Assembly (NCBI RefSeq): GCF_021631985.1
Contig: NZ_CP070225.1
Coordinates: 10,602,001-10,666,000, forward strand
DNA: 64,000 nucleotides
Source of the DNA: Sandaracinus amylolyticus
GTDB taxonomy: Bacteria > Myxococcota_A > Polyangia > Polyangiales > Sandaracinaceae
Direction: 5' to 3'
The notes beneath the pieces are model-generated. The model was not told the origin of the DNA. It saw nothing but the letters and a program-made list of their open reading frames with translations, and ran no database searches. The position numbers and the translations under genes are program-made. This document shows, piece by piece, positions 9,680-16,376 of the stretch. Each line of letters starts with the position of its first letter. Positions within the stretch are counted from its first letter, which is position 1.

Positions 9680-11062
9680 ATGCCGCGCGCTGCGATCCTG
9701 GTCGTCGACGACGAGAAGAACATCCTGAGCACGCTCTCTCGCGCGCTGCGCGTCGAGGACTTCGACGTCGACGTCGCGGGCAGCGCCGAGATCGCGCTCG
9801 AGAAGGCGCGGGTGCGCGCCTACGACGCGTACCTCGTCGACGTGAACATGCCGGGCATGGACGGGCTCTCGCTCATCCGCGCGCTGCGCGACGCGCAGAT
9901 CGACGCGCCGGTGCTGGTGATGAGCGGGCAGGGCACGATCGAGACCGCGGTCGAGGCGACGCGCCTCGGCGCCCACGACTTCCTCGAGAAGCCGATCGGC
10001 ACCGATCGACTGCTGCTCTCGCTCGAGCGCGCGCTGCAGTTCACCAAGCTCGCGCACGAGAACGAGTCGCTGCGCGAGCGGGTGGGCGAGTCGACGGGCC
10101 TCATCGGCGAGAGCGCGCCGATGCGCGGGCTGCGCGATCAGATCTCGCTCGCCGCGAGCGCGAGCGCGAACGTGCTGATCATGGGCGAGCGCGGCACCGG
10201 CAAGGAGCTGGTCGCGGCGGCGATCCACCGCGGGAGCAAGCGCAACAAGGGTCCCTTCGAGAAGCTCAACTGCGCCGCGGTGCCGAGCGAGCTGATCGAG
10301 AGCGAGCTCTTCGGGCACGAGGCGGGCGCGTTCACCGGCGCGACCAAGCAGCGGCGCGGCAAGTTCGAGCGCGCGACCAAGGGCACGCTCTTCCTCGACG
10401 AGGTGGGCGACATGCCCTCGCCGATGCAGGCGAAGCTGCTGCGCGTGCTGCAGGAGGGCGAGATCGAACGGGTGGGCGGCGGCGATCTGCTGAAGGTCGA
10501 CGTGCGGGTGGTCGCGGCGACGAACAAGCCGCTCAAGAAGGAGATCGAGGAGGGACGGTTCCGCGCCGATCTCTTCGATCGACTGAACGTGGTGCCGCTG
10601 CGGGTGCCGAGCCTGCGCGAGCGCATCGAGGACGTGCCGATGCTCGCGGGGCACTTCCTGCGCATCGCGTGCGCGGCGAACGATCGTCGCGGCAAGAGCT
10701 TCAGCGAGGGCGCGCTGGCGCAGCTCGGGAGGCACGACTTCCCGGGCAACGTGCGCGAGCTACGGAACCTGGTGGAGCGGCTGGTGATCCTGGTGCCGGG
10801 CGACGTGATCCACGAGAGCGACGTGCGCGCGCACGTGGGGCAGGGCGGGGCGAGCACGGGCGGCGGGTACTACCGGCCGGGCGCGCACCTCGAGGACATG
10901 GTGAAGGAGGCCGAGCGCGACCTGGTGCTGCGCGCGCTCGAGCACCACCAGGGGCACATCACGCGCACTGCGGCGGATCTCGGGCTGGAGCGGAGTCATC
11001 TGTACAAGAAGATGAAGGCCCTCGGGATCCGTAGAGATGCGACTGGGGAAGTGGACGAGTAG
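9680..11062 (+). CDS. Sigma-54-dependent response regulator (NtrC/NtrX-like)
   Basis: A 460-residue activator, the second of its kind in the window. The receiver domain has D10/D11, phospho-acceptor D54 and K104. The AAA+ domain has GERGTGKE (169-176), GAFTGA (216-221) and GTLFLDEVGD (235-244). A C-terminal Fis-like helix-turn-helix reads GHITRTAADLGLERSHLYKKM. It is intact and expected to activate sigma-54 promoters. The ADH gene ends 18 bases upstream, so the two may be cotranscribed, but no Shine-Dalgarno is obvious. No histidine kinase is adjacent. A structured repeat element begins 14 bases after the stop. Confidence 0.93.
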   Translation: MPRAAILVVDDEKNILSTLSRALRVEDFDVDVAGSAEIALEKARVRAYDAYLVDVNMPGMDGLSLIRALRDAQIDAPVLVMSGQGTIETAVEATRLGAHDFLEKPIGTDRLLLSLERALQFTKLAHENESLRERVGESTGLIGESAPMRGLRDQISLAASASANVLIMGERGTGKELVAAAIHRGSKRNKGPFEKLNCAAVPSELIESELFGHEAGAFTGATKQRRGKFERATKGTLFLDEVGDMPSPMQAKLLRVLQEGEIERVGGGDLLKVDVRVVAATNKPLKKEIEEGRFRADLFDRLNVVPLRVPSLRERIEDVPMLAGHFLRIACAANDRRGKSFSEGALAQLGRHDFPGNVRELRNLVERLVILVPGDVIHESDVRAHVGQGGASTGGGYYRPGAHLEDMVKEAERDLVLRALEHHQGHITRTAADLGLERSHLYKKMKALGIRRDATGEVDE

Positions 11063-11075
11063 GTCTCGGCGAGAG

Positions 11076-11260
11076 GCGCGGGGTAGTGGGTCCGACGCCC
11101 GGGTGCTCGCGGGCTGCTGTCATGAAGGGCGCAAGCTTCGGGAAGCGGTGGTCGCATCGCGGCGCGCGCTTCGCGCCGCTTGCCGCGATGCTCAGGACAG
11201 TCTGTGGTCGGCCTCTGCGAGCCCCCGTCGCACGAGGGCGTCGGACCCACTACCCCGCGC
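11076..11260. repeat. 185-bp structured element with 24-bp perfect terminal inverted repeats
   Basis: Bases 11076-11099 are the exact reverse complement of 11237-11260. Inside, 11154-11163 and 11182-11191 form a second perfect 10-bp stem, and the DNA inward of the outer arms keeps imperfect complementarity. The whole could fold as one long nested hairpin. It has no coding frame with plausible codon use and no obvious target-site duplication. It could be a MITE-like nonautonomous element, a terminator for the regulator ending at 11062, or a structured RNA. The arms are seen directly; the nature is open. Confidence 0.65.
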
Positions 11261-11349
11261 CCGGTACCGCGGTTCTGCCGTCTCGATGGGTTGGGCTGGG
11301 GCGGCTCGCGACGTGGCCGCGCTTCGCCGCGTCCACGACGCTCGCGGTT

Positions 11350-11406
11350 CGGGCTCTGCTTCGCACTCGCCCGGAATCGTCGGGCTCTGCTTCGCACTCG
11401 CCCGGA
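11350..11406 (+). repeat. Direct repeat, 26 bp twice with 31-bp period
   Basis: Bases 11350-11375 and 11381-11406 are identical direct repeats separated by five bases. They lie between the structured element and the longer tandem arrays in the gene-free block 11063-12142. No coding function was recognised. Confidence 0.7.
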
Positions 11407-11415
11407 TCGAGCGGT

Positions 11416-11705
11416 GAGGCGACGGCACGCGCGGAGCGCGGGACGGCGACGCGTGAGTGCGTGAGGAGGCGACGGCACGCGCGGAGCGCGGGACGGCGAC
11501 GGTGGTGGAGAGGCGACGGCACGCGCGGAGCGCGGGACGGCGACGGTGGTGATGCGTGAGGAGGCGACGGCACGCGCGTGAGCGCGGGACGGCGACGGTG
11601 GTGGAGAGGCGACGGCACGCGCGGAGCGCGGGACGGCGACGGTGGTGATGCGTGAGGAGGCGACGGCACGCGCGTGAGCGCGGGACGGCGACGGTGGTGG
11701 AGGCG
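11416..11705 (+). repeat. Tandem array, alternating 45/51-bp units (six copies)
   Basis: Six units share a core beginning GAGGCGACGGCACGCGCG, from 11416, 11466, 11510, 11561, 11606 and 11657. After the first unit the spacing alternates between about 45 and 51 bp, because every second unit carries an extra GATGCGTGAG-type tail. This gives a higher-order unit of about 95 bp, which indicates duplication of a two-unit block. The repeats are nearly identical and have no unique spacers, so this is not a CRISPR. Reading frames across it are low-complexity Arg/Pro/Ala strings and are not accepted as genes. Confidence 0.85.
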
Positions 11706-11734
11706 AGCGCGCGGCGTGCGGGCTGGACGTGCGA

Positions 11735-11995
11735 TCGCGCGGAAGCGTTCTGGCGCGCTGGATGGCTCCGCCGAGTCGCGCGGAAGCGTTCTGGCGCGTC
11801 GGACGGCTTCGCCGAATCGCGCGGAAGCGTTCTGGCGCGTCGGATCCGCTGCGCCGAATCGCGCGGAGGCGTTCTGGCGCGCTGGATGGCTCCGCCGAAT
11901 CGCGCAGGAGCGTTCTGGCGCGCTGGACGGCTCCGCCGGATCGCGCGGAGGCGCTCCGGTCCGCCGGAACGCTTCCGCGGGGTCGCGCGGAACGC
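11735..11995 (+). repeat. Tandem array, 41-42-bp unit (about six copies)
   Basis: Units beginning TCGCGCGGAAGCG or close variants start at 11735, 11776, 11817, 11859, 11900 and 11941, with a fragment at 11983. Most contain GCGTTCTGGCGCG. Units differ by a few substitutions, and the last full copy is the most diverged. The 41-bp period is not a multiple of three, which argues against coding. The array ends about 150 bp before the gene at 12143 and may lie in or near its promoter region. Confidence 0.85.
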
Positions 11996-12142
11996 ACGGA
12001 TCTCGCGATCGCGGGCTCGCCGCTGCGGCGCTGGGCGCTGCCCGCGGACGGAGCTGAACGCGCGCGCGGATTGTCGCGATCGACCGCCCACGATCACGCT
12101 CTCCGCGCGCGCGGCCATCACGCCGCGCGTGGGGAGACCGTG

Positions 12143-12790
12143 ATGACCTTGCCGAGAGAAGATCGTTCGACGTCGACCATCCTGCGCGATGCGCGGTTCC
12201 ACCGCGCTTCGGTGAAGGCGGACCCAGCGACCGCGCACCTCGCCGAGCGGGTCGAGATCGCGGAGCGGAGGTTGCGCGACGCGGAGGACGCGACCGAGGC
12301 CGCCGAGGACGCGCGGGTGGAGGCCTACGCGCGGCTGGTGCGCGCCGACTTCGACGTCGATCAGCGCATCCGCGAGGTCGAGCTGCTGGTGCTCGGCGCG
12401 GTGTCGCGCGACCGCTCGAACGTCGGCTACCGCGCGTGCTTTCCGCGCGGGCTGAGCGACCTCGTCGCGATGCGCGGCGAGGAGCAGGAGCGCGGGGTGC
12501 GCTCGCTGGTGAACGAGCTGTCCGCGCGCTTCCCCGAGCTGGCGGCCGCGCACGGCGAGGCGCTCACCACGCTCGCGTCCGCGGCCACGACCGCCGAGCG
12601 CGCGTGGCTCGAGAGCGAGCGGCTCGCGAGCGCGGCGATCGGCGCGGAGCGCCTCGCGCGGGTCGAGCTCATCCGCGTGCTGCAGCGCAACGAGGGCGCG
12701 CTGCGCGAGGTGTTCCCCGGCGATCAGCGCCGCGTGAAGAGCTACTTCCGCAAGGCGAGCAAGCGGCGCGAGGAGACGCCGGAGGCCTAG
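12143..12790 (+). CDS. Hypothetical helical (coiled-coil) protein
   Basis: A 215-residue soluble protein I do not recognise. It has no signal peptide or membrane segment. It is rich in Glu, Arg and Ala and predicted largely helical, with heptad-like stretches at about 30-75 (AERVEIAERRLRDAEDATEA) and 130-195. A conserved-looking middle segment reads RACFPRGLSDLVAMRG. The start at 12143 has GGGGAGA six to twelve bases upstream, and codon use from here on is normal. It follows the tandem-repeat block and is convergent with the Tad-like operon, ending one base before that operon's last stop. Confidence 0.75.
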   Translation: MTLPREDRSTSTILRDARFHRASVKADPATAHLAERVEIAERRLRDAEDATEAAEDARVEAYARLVRADFDVDQRIREVELLVLGAVSRDRSNVGYRACFPRGLSDLVAMRGEEQERGVRSLVNELSARFPELAAAHGEALTTLASAATTAERAWLESERLASAAIGAERLARVELIRVLQRNEGALREVFPGDQRRVKSYFRKASKRREETPEA

Positions 12791-12791
12791 C

Positions 12792-13490
12792 TCACTCGGG
12801 CATCGGGACGCGGCGAGGCGCGGGCGCGGCGGTCTCGGGGGCGGGCTGCGGCGCCGCGCTGCCGCCGCTCGTCGGCGCGACGTCGACCTCGATCACCGGG
12901 CGACCACGACCCTCGGCGGTGCGCATCCGGCCCTCGCGGCGGATGCGCGCCATCGTCTCGGCCTGGGCCTCCGCGCACTCCTGGAGGTGCCCCTCGAAGT
13001 ACACCGGGCTCATGCAGCGACGCTCGCGCTCGGGCATCGCGCGGCAGGTGCGCAGGAACTCTTCCTCCGAGGGTCGGCCCGCCGCGGGCAGCTCCTCGCG
13101 CAGCGCGCCCTGCGCGGCCCACGCCTGCTGGCACTCGTCGCCCTCGTCGCGCGCCGACTCCGCCGCCGCGGCCCGCATCTCGGCGGCGATCGCGCGGCCG
13201 CGCGCCATCCGATCCTCTTCGAGCCGCTCCGGGCCCTGCGCGCGCTCGAGGGCCTCGCGACGGCGCCGCTCGGCCTCCATCATCGGCGTGCCCGCGAGCG
13301 CCCGGGCGCGATCCTCGCCGCCGCGCGACGCGCCCGCGAACATCGGCGCCTGCGCGCCGCCCGACGCGGGCGCCGGCCGCGACGGCTCGGACGACGGCAG
13401 CGGCTCCGAGCCCGCGCGCCTCCCCGAGCCACCGTTGCCGCACGCGCTCGCGACGAGCAGGAGCAGCGCGATCCCACACCCGCGGTGCAT
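12792..13490 (-). CDS. Hypothetical lipoprotein with Cys-containing helical domain
   Basis: A 232-residue predicted lipoprotein; Cys17 closes the lipobox-like VASAC. After a Ser/Pro/Ala-rich linker, a helical charged region (about 70-195) contains spaced cysteines (C120, C149, C159, C172) that could form disulfides. The C-terminus is Pro/Ala-rich. I do not recognise a family. The start overlaps the upstream stop by one base (TGATG), so it is the last gene of the four-gene TadE/TadG-like operon and probably acts with it in the envelope. Confidence 0.75.
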   Translation of the reverse strand: MHRGCGIALLLLVASACGNGGSGRRAGSEPLPSSEPSRPAPASGGAQAPMFAGASRGGEDRARALAGTPMMEAERRRREALERAQGPERLEEDRMARGRAIAAEMRAAAAESARDEGDECQQAWAAQGALREELPAAGRPSEEEFLRTCRAMPERERRCMSPVYFEGHLQECAEAQAETMARIRREGRMRTAEGRGRPVIEVDVAPTSGGSAAPQPAPETAAPAPRRVPMPE

Positions 13491-14506
13491 CAGCCTCCGT
13501 CCGCTTCGCCGCTCGTGACGACCGCCGCGGTGCCGCGACCCTGGGCGTCGGTGGAGAGCGCGAACCACACCATCTGATCGCCGCGCTGCGCGACGAGCGC
13601 GGGGCGCACGTCGTGGCTCGGGCGGATGCGCGGATCGTCGCCCGGGTCGAGCACGCGCCAGCCGTAGGCGGGCAGCTCGCGACGGTAGAAGCTCTCGAGC
13701 TGACCCTCTTCGAGCTCCGAGCCCTGGTAGATCGTCGCGACCTCGTCGATGCCTTCCTCGCGCGCGCTGACGACGCGTCGCGCGCCCGGCGGGCGCGGGA
13801 TGTCGGTGGGGTCGACGCCCGGCGCGTCGCCGGTCTCCGGCATCAGCTGGTCGAAGCGCAGCGAGCCCTCGCTCCAGATCGCGACGAAGTGCGTGCGGTC
13901 GTTCGACGCGGGCTCGACGTAGACGTAGCGGAGATCGCCGAGGTCGTGCAGGTCGCGGGTCTGCCGGAAGCGGCGGAAGCGCTGCACGAAGACGTCGACG
14001 TCGGCGCGCTCGTGGCCGAGGTCGAGGCAGGCGACGAACCCGACGCCGTCGCGCTCCTCGCGGAGCAGCGGGCGGAACGTCTCGAGCCGCCGCGCCTCGG
14101 GCGCGTCGGGGTGCTCCGCGACGACCTCGGAGAACTGGGCCATGAGGTGCGCGTCGACCTGCTCGCAGCGCTGCTCGAAGCGCGCGAGCACCTCGCGCGG
14201 CGGCATCGGCGCCATGCCCGAGCTGAAGAAGATGCGCTGGCCGTTGACCATCAGCTGGCGCGGCGTGTCCTGCCGCGTCGCGTCGGCGAGCATCATCATC
14301 TCGGCGCCCGCGCCGAGCAGGTGCTCGCCGAGCTGGCCCTGGACCCGCTGGTAGGCGCCGAACGCGAGCACGGCCGCGACGATCAGCATGGTCGCGGTGA
14401 CCCGCGCGATCTTCGGGAGCAGGCCCTCGGGGCGCTCGGCGATCTTCTTGCGGCTCGCGCCGACGGGCGGCGGAGTGGTTGCGCTCGTGGTCGTCGGATC
14501 GTCCAT
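13490..14506 (-). CDS. Hypothetical single-pass membrane protein of Tad-like operon
   Basis: A 338-residue protein with a Thr/Pro-rich cytoplasmic N-terminus and one membrane anchor at about 34-52 (RVTATMLIVAAVLAFGAY). The rest is a large extracytoplasmic domain and no family was recognised. It begins three bases after the TadE-like gene ends and overlaps the next gene by one base, so cotranslation is likely. The context suggests an accessory part of a pilus- or secretion-type envelope structure, which is inference from neighbours only. Confidence 0.75.
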   Translation of the reverse strand: MDDPTTTSATTPPPVGASRKKIAERPEGLLPKIARVTATMLIVAAVLAFGAYQRVQGQLGEHLLGAGAEMMMLADATRQDTPRQLMVNGQRIFFSSGMAPMPPREVLARFEQRCEQVDAHLMAQFSEVVAEHPDAPEARRLETFRPLLREERDGVGFVACLDLGHERADVDVFVQRFRRFRQTRDLHDLGDLRYVYVEPASNDRTHFVAIWSEGSLRFDQLMPETGDAPGVDPTDIPRPPGARRVVSAREEGIDEVATIYQGSELEEGQLESFYRRELPAYGWRVLDPGDDPRIRPSHDVRPALVAQRGDQMVWFALSTDAQGRGTAAVVTSGEADGG

Positions 14507-14509
14507 CGC

Positions 14510-15010
14510 TCACGCCCCCGAGAAGAAGTCGAAGAGCGCCTCGTACCAGGGCGTCTCGTCGTCGCCGCGCTGATCCTCGTTGCAGGCGATCAGCAACTCC
14601 CAGCGCAGCGTGCGGCTGCCGCCACCGAGCGACTCGGGGCGCGCGATGTCCACGTCGCGACGGCCCCCGAACTCGTCGATCATGAAGAGCGTGTTCGCGA
14701 CCCAGCGGAGCGCGCCGCCGAGCCCGTCGATGCCGCCCGCGGTCTCGCCGTCGAACTGCATGCCCTCTTCGAGCACGGTGGGCGAGGGCGCCGACGTGTT
14801 GCAGCCGGTGAAGGCGTGCGACCACGCGTGATCACGGAGCGTCGCCATGTTCCGCTGCGCGTCGCGGAAGCCGAAGTGGATGTAGAGGATGATCCCCCAC
14901 ACCAGGATGATCACCGGGAGCATGATGACCGCCTCGGCCATCGCTGCGCCCTTCTGATCACCGAGCAGGCGCCGCGCGAAGCCGGGGCGCTTCGGTCCTT
15001 CCACGCGCAT
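14510..15010 (-). CDS. TadE-like pilus assembly protein
   Basis: A 166-residue protein with the TadE signature: a short basic leader, then GAAMAEAVIMLPVIILVWGI, in which a small-residue motif and a glutamate precede one hydrophobic helix (about 21-45). This resembles the type IV pilin-like N-terminus of TadE pseudopilins. The remainder is periplasmic and contains two cysteines. In Tad systems such proteins are minor pilins processed by TadV. The start overlaps the upstream TadG-like stop by one base. No Tad ATPase, secretin or prepilin peptidase lies in this window. Confidence 0.8.
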   Translation of the reverse strand: MRVEGPKRPGFARRLLGDQKGAAMAEAVIMLPVIILVWGIILYIHFGFRDAQRNMATLRDHAWSHAFTGCNTSAPSPTVLEEGMQFDGETAGGIDGLGGALRWVANTLFMIDEFGGRRDVDIARPESLGGGSRTLRWELLIACNEDQRGDDETPWYEALFDFFSGA

Positions 15011-16209
15011 CAGTGCACCACCACGTTCTGCAGCTCGCCGAGCGCGCTGCAGCCCGGGATGCTGCAGCCGTCCGCGCCGCCGCCGCCGAGCCGGAACCGG
15101 CGCAGGCGCGCGCGCCAGCGCTGGTGCCAGGTCCACTCCTCGCGCTCGTGATCGCCCTCGAAGGGCTGCTCGTAGAAGTACTCCGACTGGGCGAAGCCGA
15201 CGCGCGTCGCGTAGTCGAGGGTGTCGTAGACGCCGGAGCCGGTCTGCTCGGTGTCCCACGCGGCGACGGCGACGCCGTGGCGGGTCCAGCCGAAGGGCGA
15301 GTTGCCGTACATCAGCGTGCGGATCTGGAAGGGGCTCTCGCCGAGCTCCGAGCCGTCGGTGACGCGCTGGAAGTAGTCGGGGCACCACTCGCGCGCCGCC
15401 GAGGTGATGCGCGCGAGGCCGTAGAGCGCGCCGGCGCCGTACCACGGGTTGAAGATGTCGAAGTCGGCGTGGATCGGCGCGACTAGCTCCGCGATGCCGA
15501 GCGCGGGCCAGCGCACCTTGTTGTCGCAGGGCCAGTCGCCGTCGTGGTCTTCGGCCTGGAGCTCGGGGAAGAGCGGGAACATCACGCCGAGCTCGACCGG
15601 AGGGTTGTAGGGGCGGCTCGTGCTGTACCCGATGACCAGGCCCTGCGCGGCGAGCGGCGAGCCGTGTCGCACCGCGACCGCGACGCCGTGGGTCGCGGTC
15701 ATGATCGGGTCGATGATGCGCTCGACCTGGTTGTGGATGTTGTGGGCCGACGACGCGTCGGTCCCGTACTTGATGGCGTAGTAACAGCCCTCGCAGCAGT
15801 AGGCGCACCAGGGGCCGCAGCCGAGGCAGGTGAGCCCCGCGGCGATCGCGGCGGCGTCGAGCATCTCGGCGGCGACCTGGAGGCCGGTCTCCACCGCGGC
15901 GAGCGCGGCCATCACGATGTTGAGCAGCGCGATGATGTTCATGCCGCGCGCGTGCACGACGGCGGCGCTGAACGCCGATGCGTCGGCGGCGTCCTGCATG
16001 CGCTCGCGGAAGAGCAGCGCGCCGCCGATGCCCCAGACGTAATAGAGGATGCCGACGAGCATCGCCGACATGAAGACGCCGATCACCATGATCGCGCCGC
16101 GTTGATCGAGCGTCAGCGCGGGGAACGCGGCGCTCGTGATGGGCCGTCGAGTTTTGGTGCTCGCGAGATTCCCGCTCACGCTGTGCGCCGGCTGCAACAA
16201 CACTGCCAT
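15010..16209 (-). CDS. TadG/TadE-like membrane protein with large extracytoplasmic domain
   Basis: A 399-residue protein. After a basic leader comes a TadE/G-like segment (DQRGAIMVIGVFMSAMLVGI) and one membrane helix, then QDAADASAFSAAVVHARGMN, the usual TadG/RcpC-type continuation. A second hydrophobic stretch contains a Cys cluster (CLGCGPWCAYCCEGC), and a large Trp/Tyr-rich domain follows. The ATG at 16209 is chosen; an in-frame GTG at 16221 is possible because AGGA lies two bases before it. It is the first gene of the four-gene operon running to 12792. Confidence 0.75.
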   Translation of the reverse strand: MAVLLQPAHSVSGNLASTKTRRPITSAAFPALTLDQRGAIMVIGVFMSAMLVGILYYVWGIGGALLFRERMQDAADASAFSAAVVHARGMNIIALLNIVMAALAAVETGLQVAAEMLDAAAIAAGLTCLGCGPWCAYCCEGCYYAIKYGTDASSAHNIHNQVERIIDPIMTATHGVAVAVRHGSPLAAQGLVIGYSTSRPYNPPVELGVMFPLFPELQAEDHDGDWPCDNKVRWPALGIAELVAPIHADFDIFNPWYGAGALYGLARITSAAREWCPDYFQRVTDGSELGESPFQIRTLMYGNSPFGWTRHGVAVAAWDTEQTGSGVYDTLDYATRVGFAQSEYFYEQPFEGDHEREEWTWHQRWRARLRRFRLGGGGADGCSIPGCSALGELQNVVVH

Positions 16210-16345
16210 GGTGTGAGGCACACGATCCTACACGAATCGTCGTGGATCGACCCCTGCGGCGTGCCCACTCGGCGCAGAGCGGGGACGAGCGACCCCACCG
16301 CTTCTTGCGCAGCTGGGGTCAGCACACCGTGCGACGCGTCGAACG

Positions 16346-16366
16346 CCTGCGTTCTGCGAACGCAGG
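16346..16366 (-). terminator. Hairpin after the NRPS gene
   Basis: CCTGCGTTC (16346-16354) and GAACGCAGG (16358-16366) form a perfect 9-bp stem with a three-base loop, starting 11 bases past the NRPS stop. There is no T-tract. The rest of 16222-16376 holds no gene and must include the Tad-like operon promoter. Confidence 0.6.
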
Positions 16367-16376
16367 TGCGCTTCGC

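Noticed and set aside
11076-11260. Insertion sequence with transposase
   Set aside because: Terminal inverted repeats exist, but there is no transposase frame and no clear target duplication, so it is reported only as a structured repeat.
11416-11995. Possible CRISPR array
   Set aside because: The repeats run head to tail with no unique spacers, unit lengths vary, and no cas genes are present.
10996-12553. Minus-strand open frames through the tandem-repeat block
   Set aside because: The 41- and 45/51-bp periods shift the frame, the products are Arg/Pro/Ser low complexity, and no start signal is visible.
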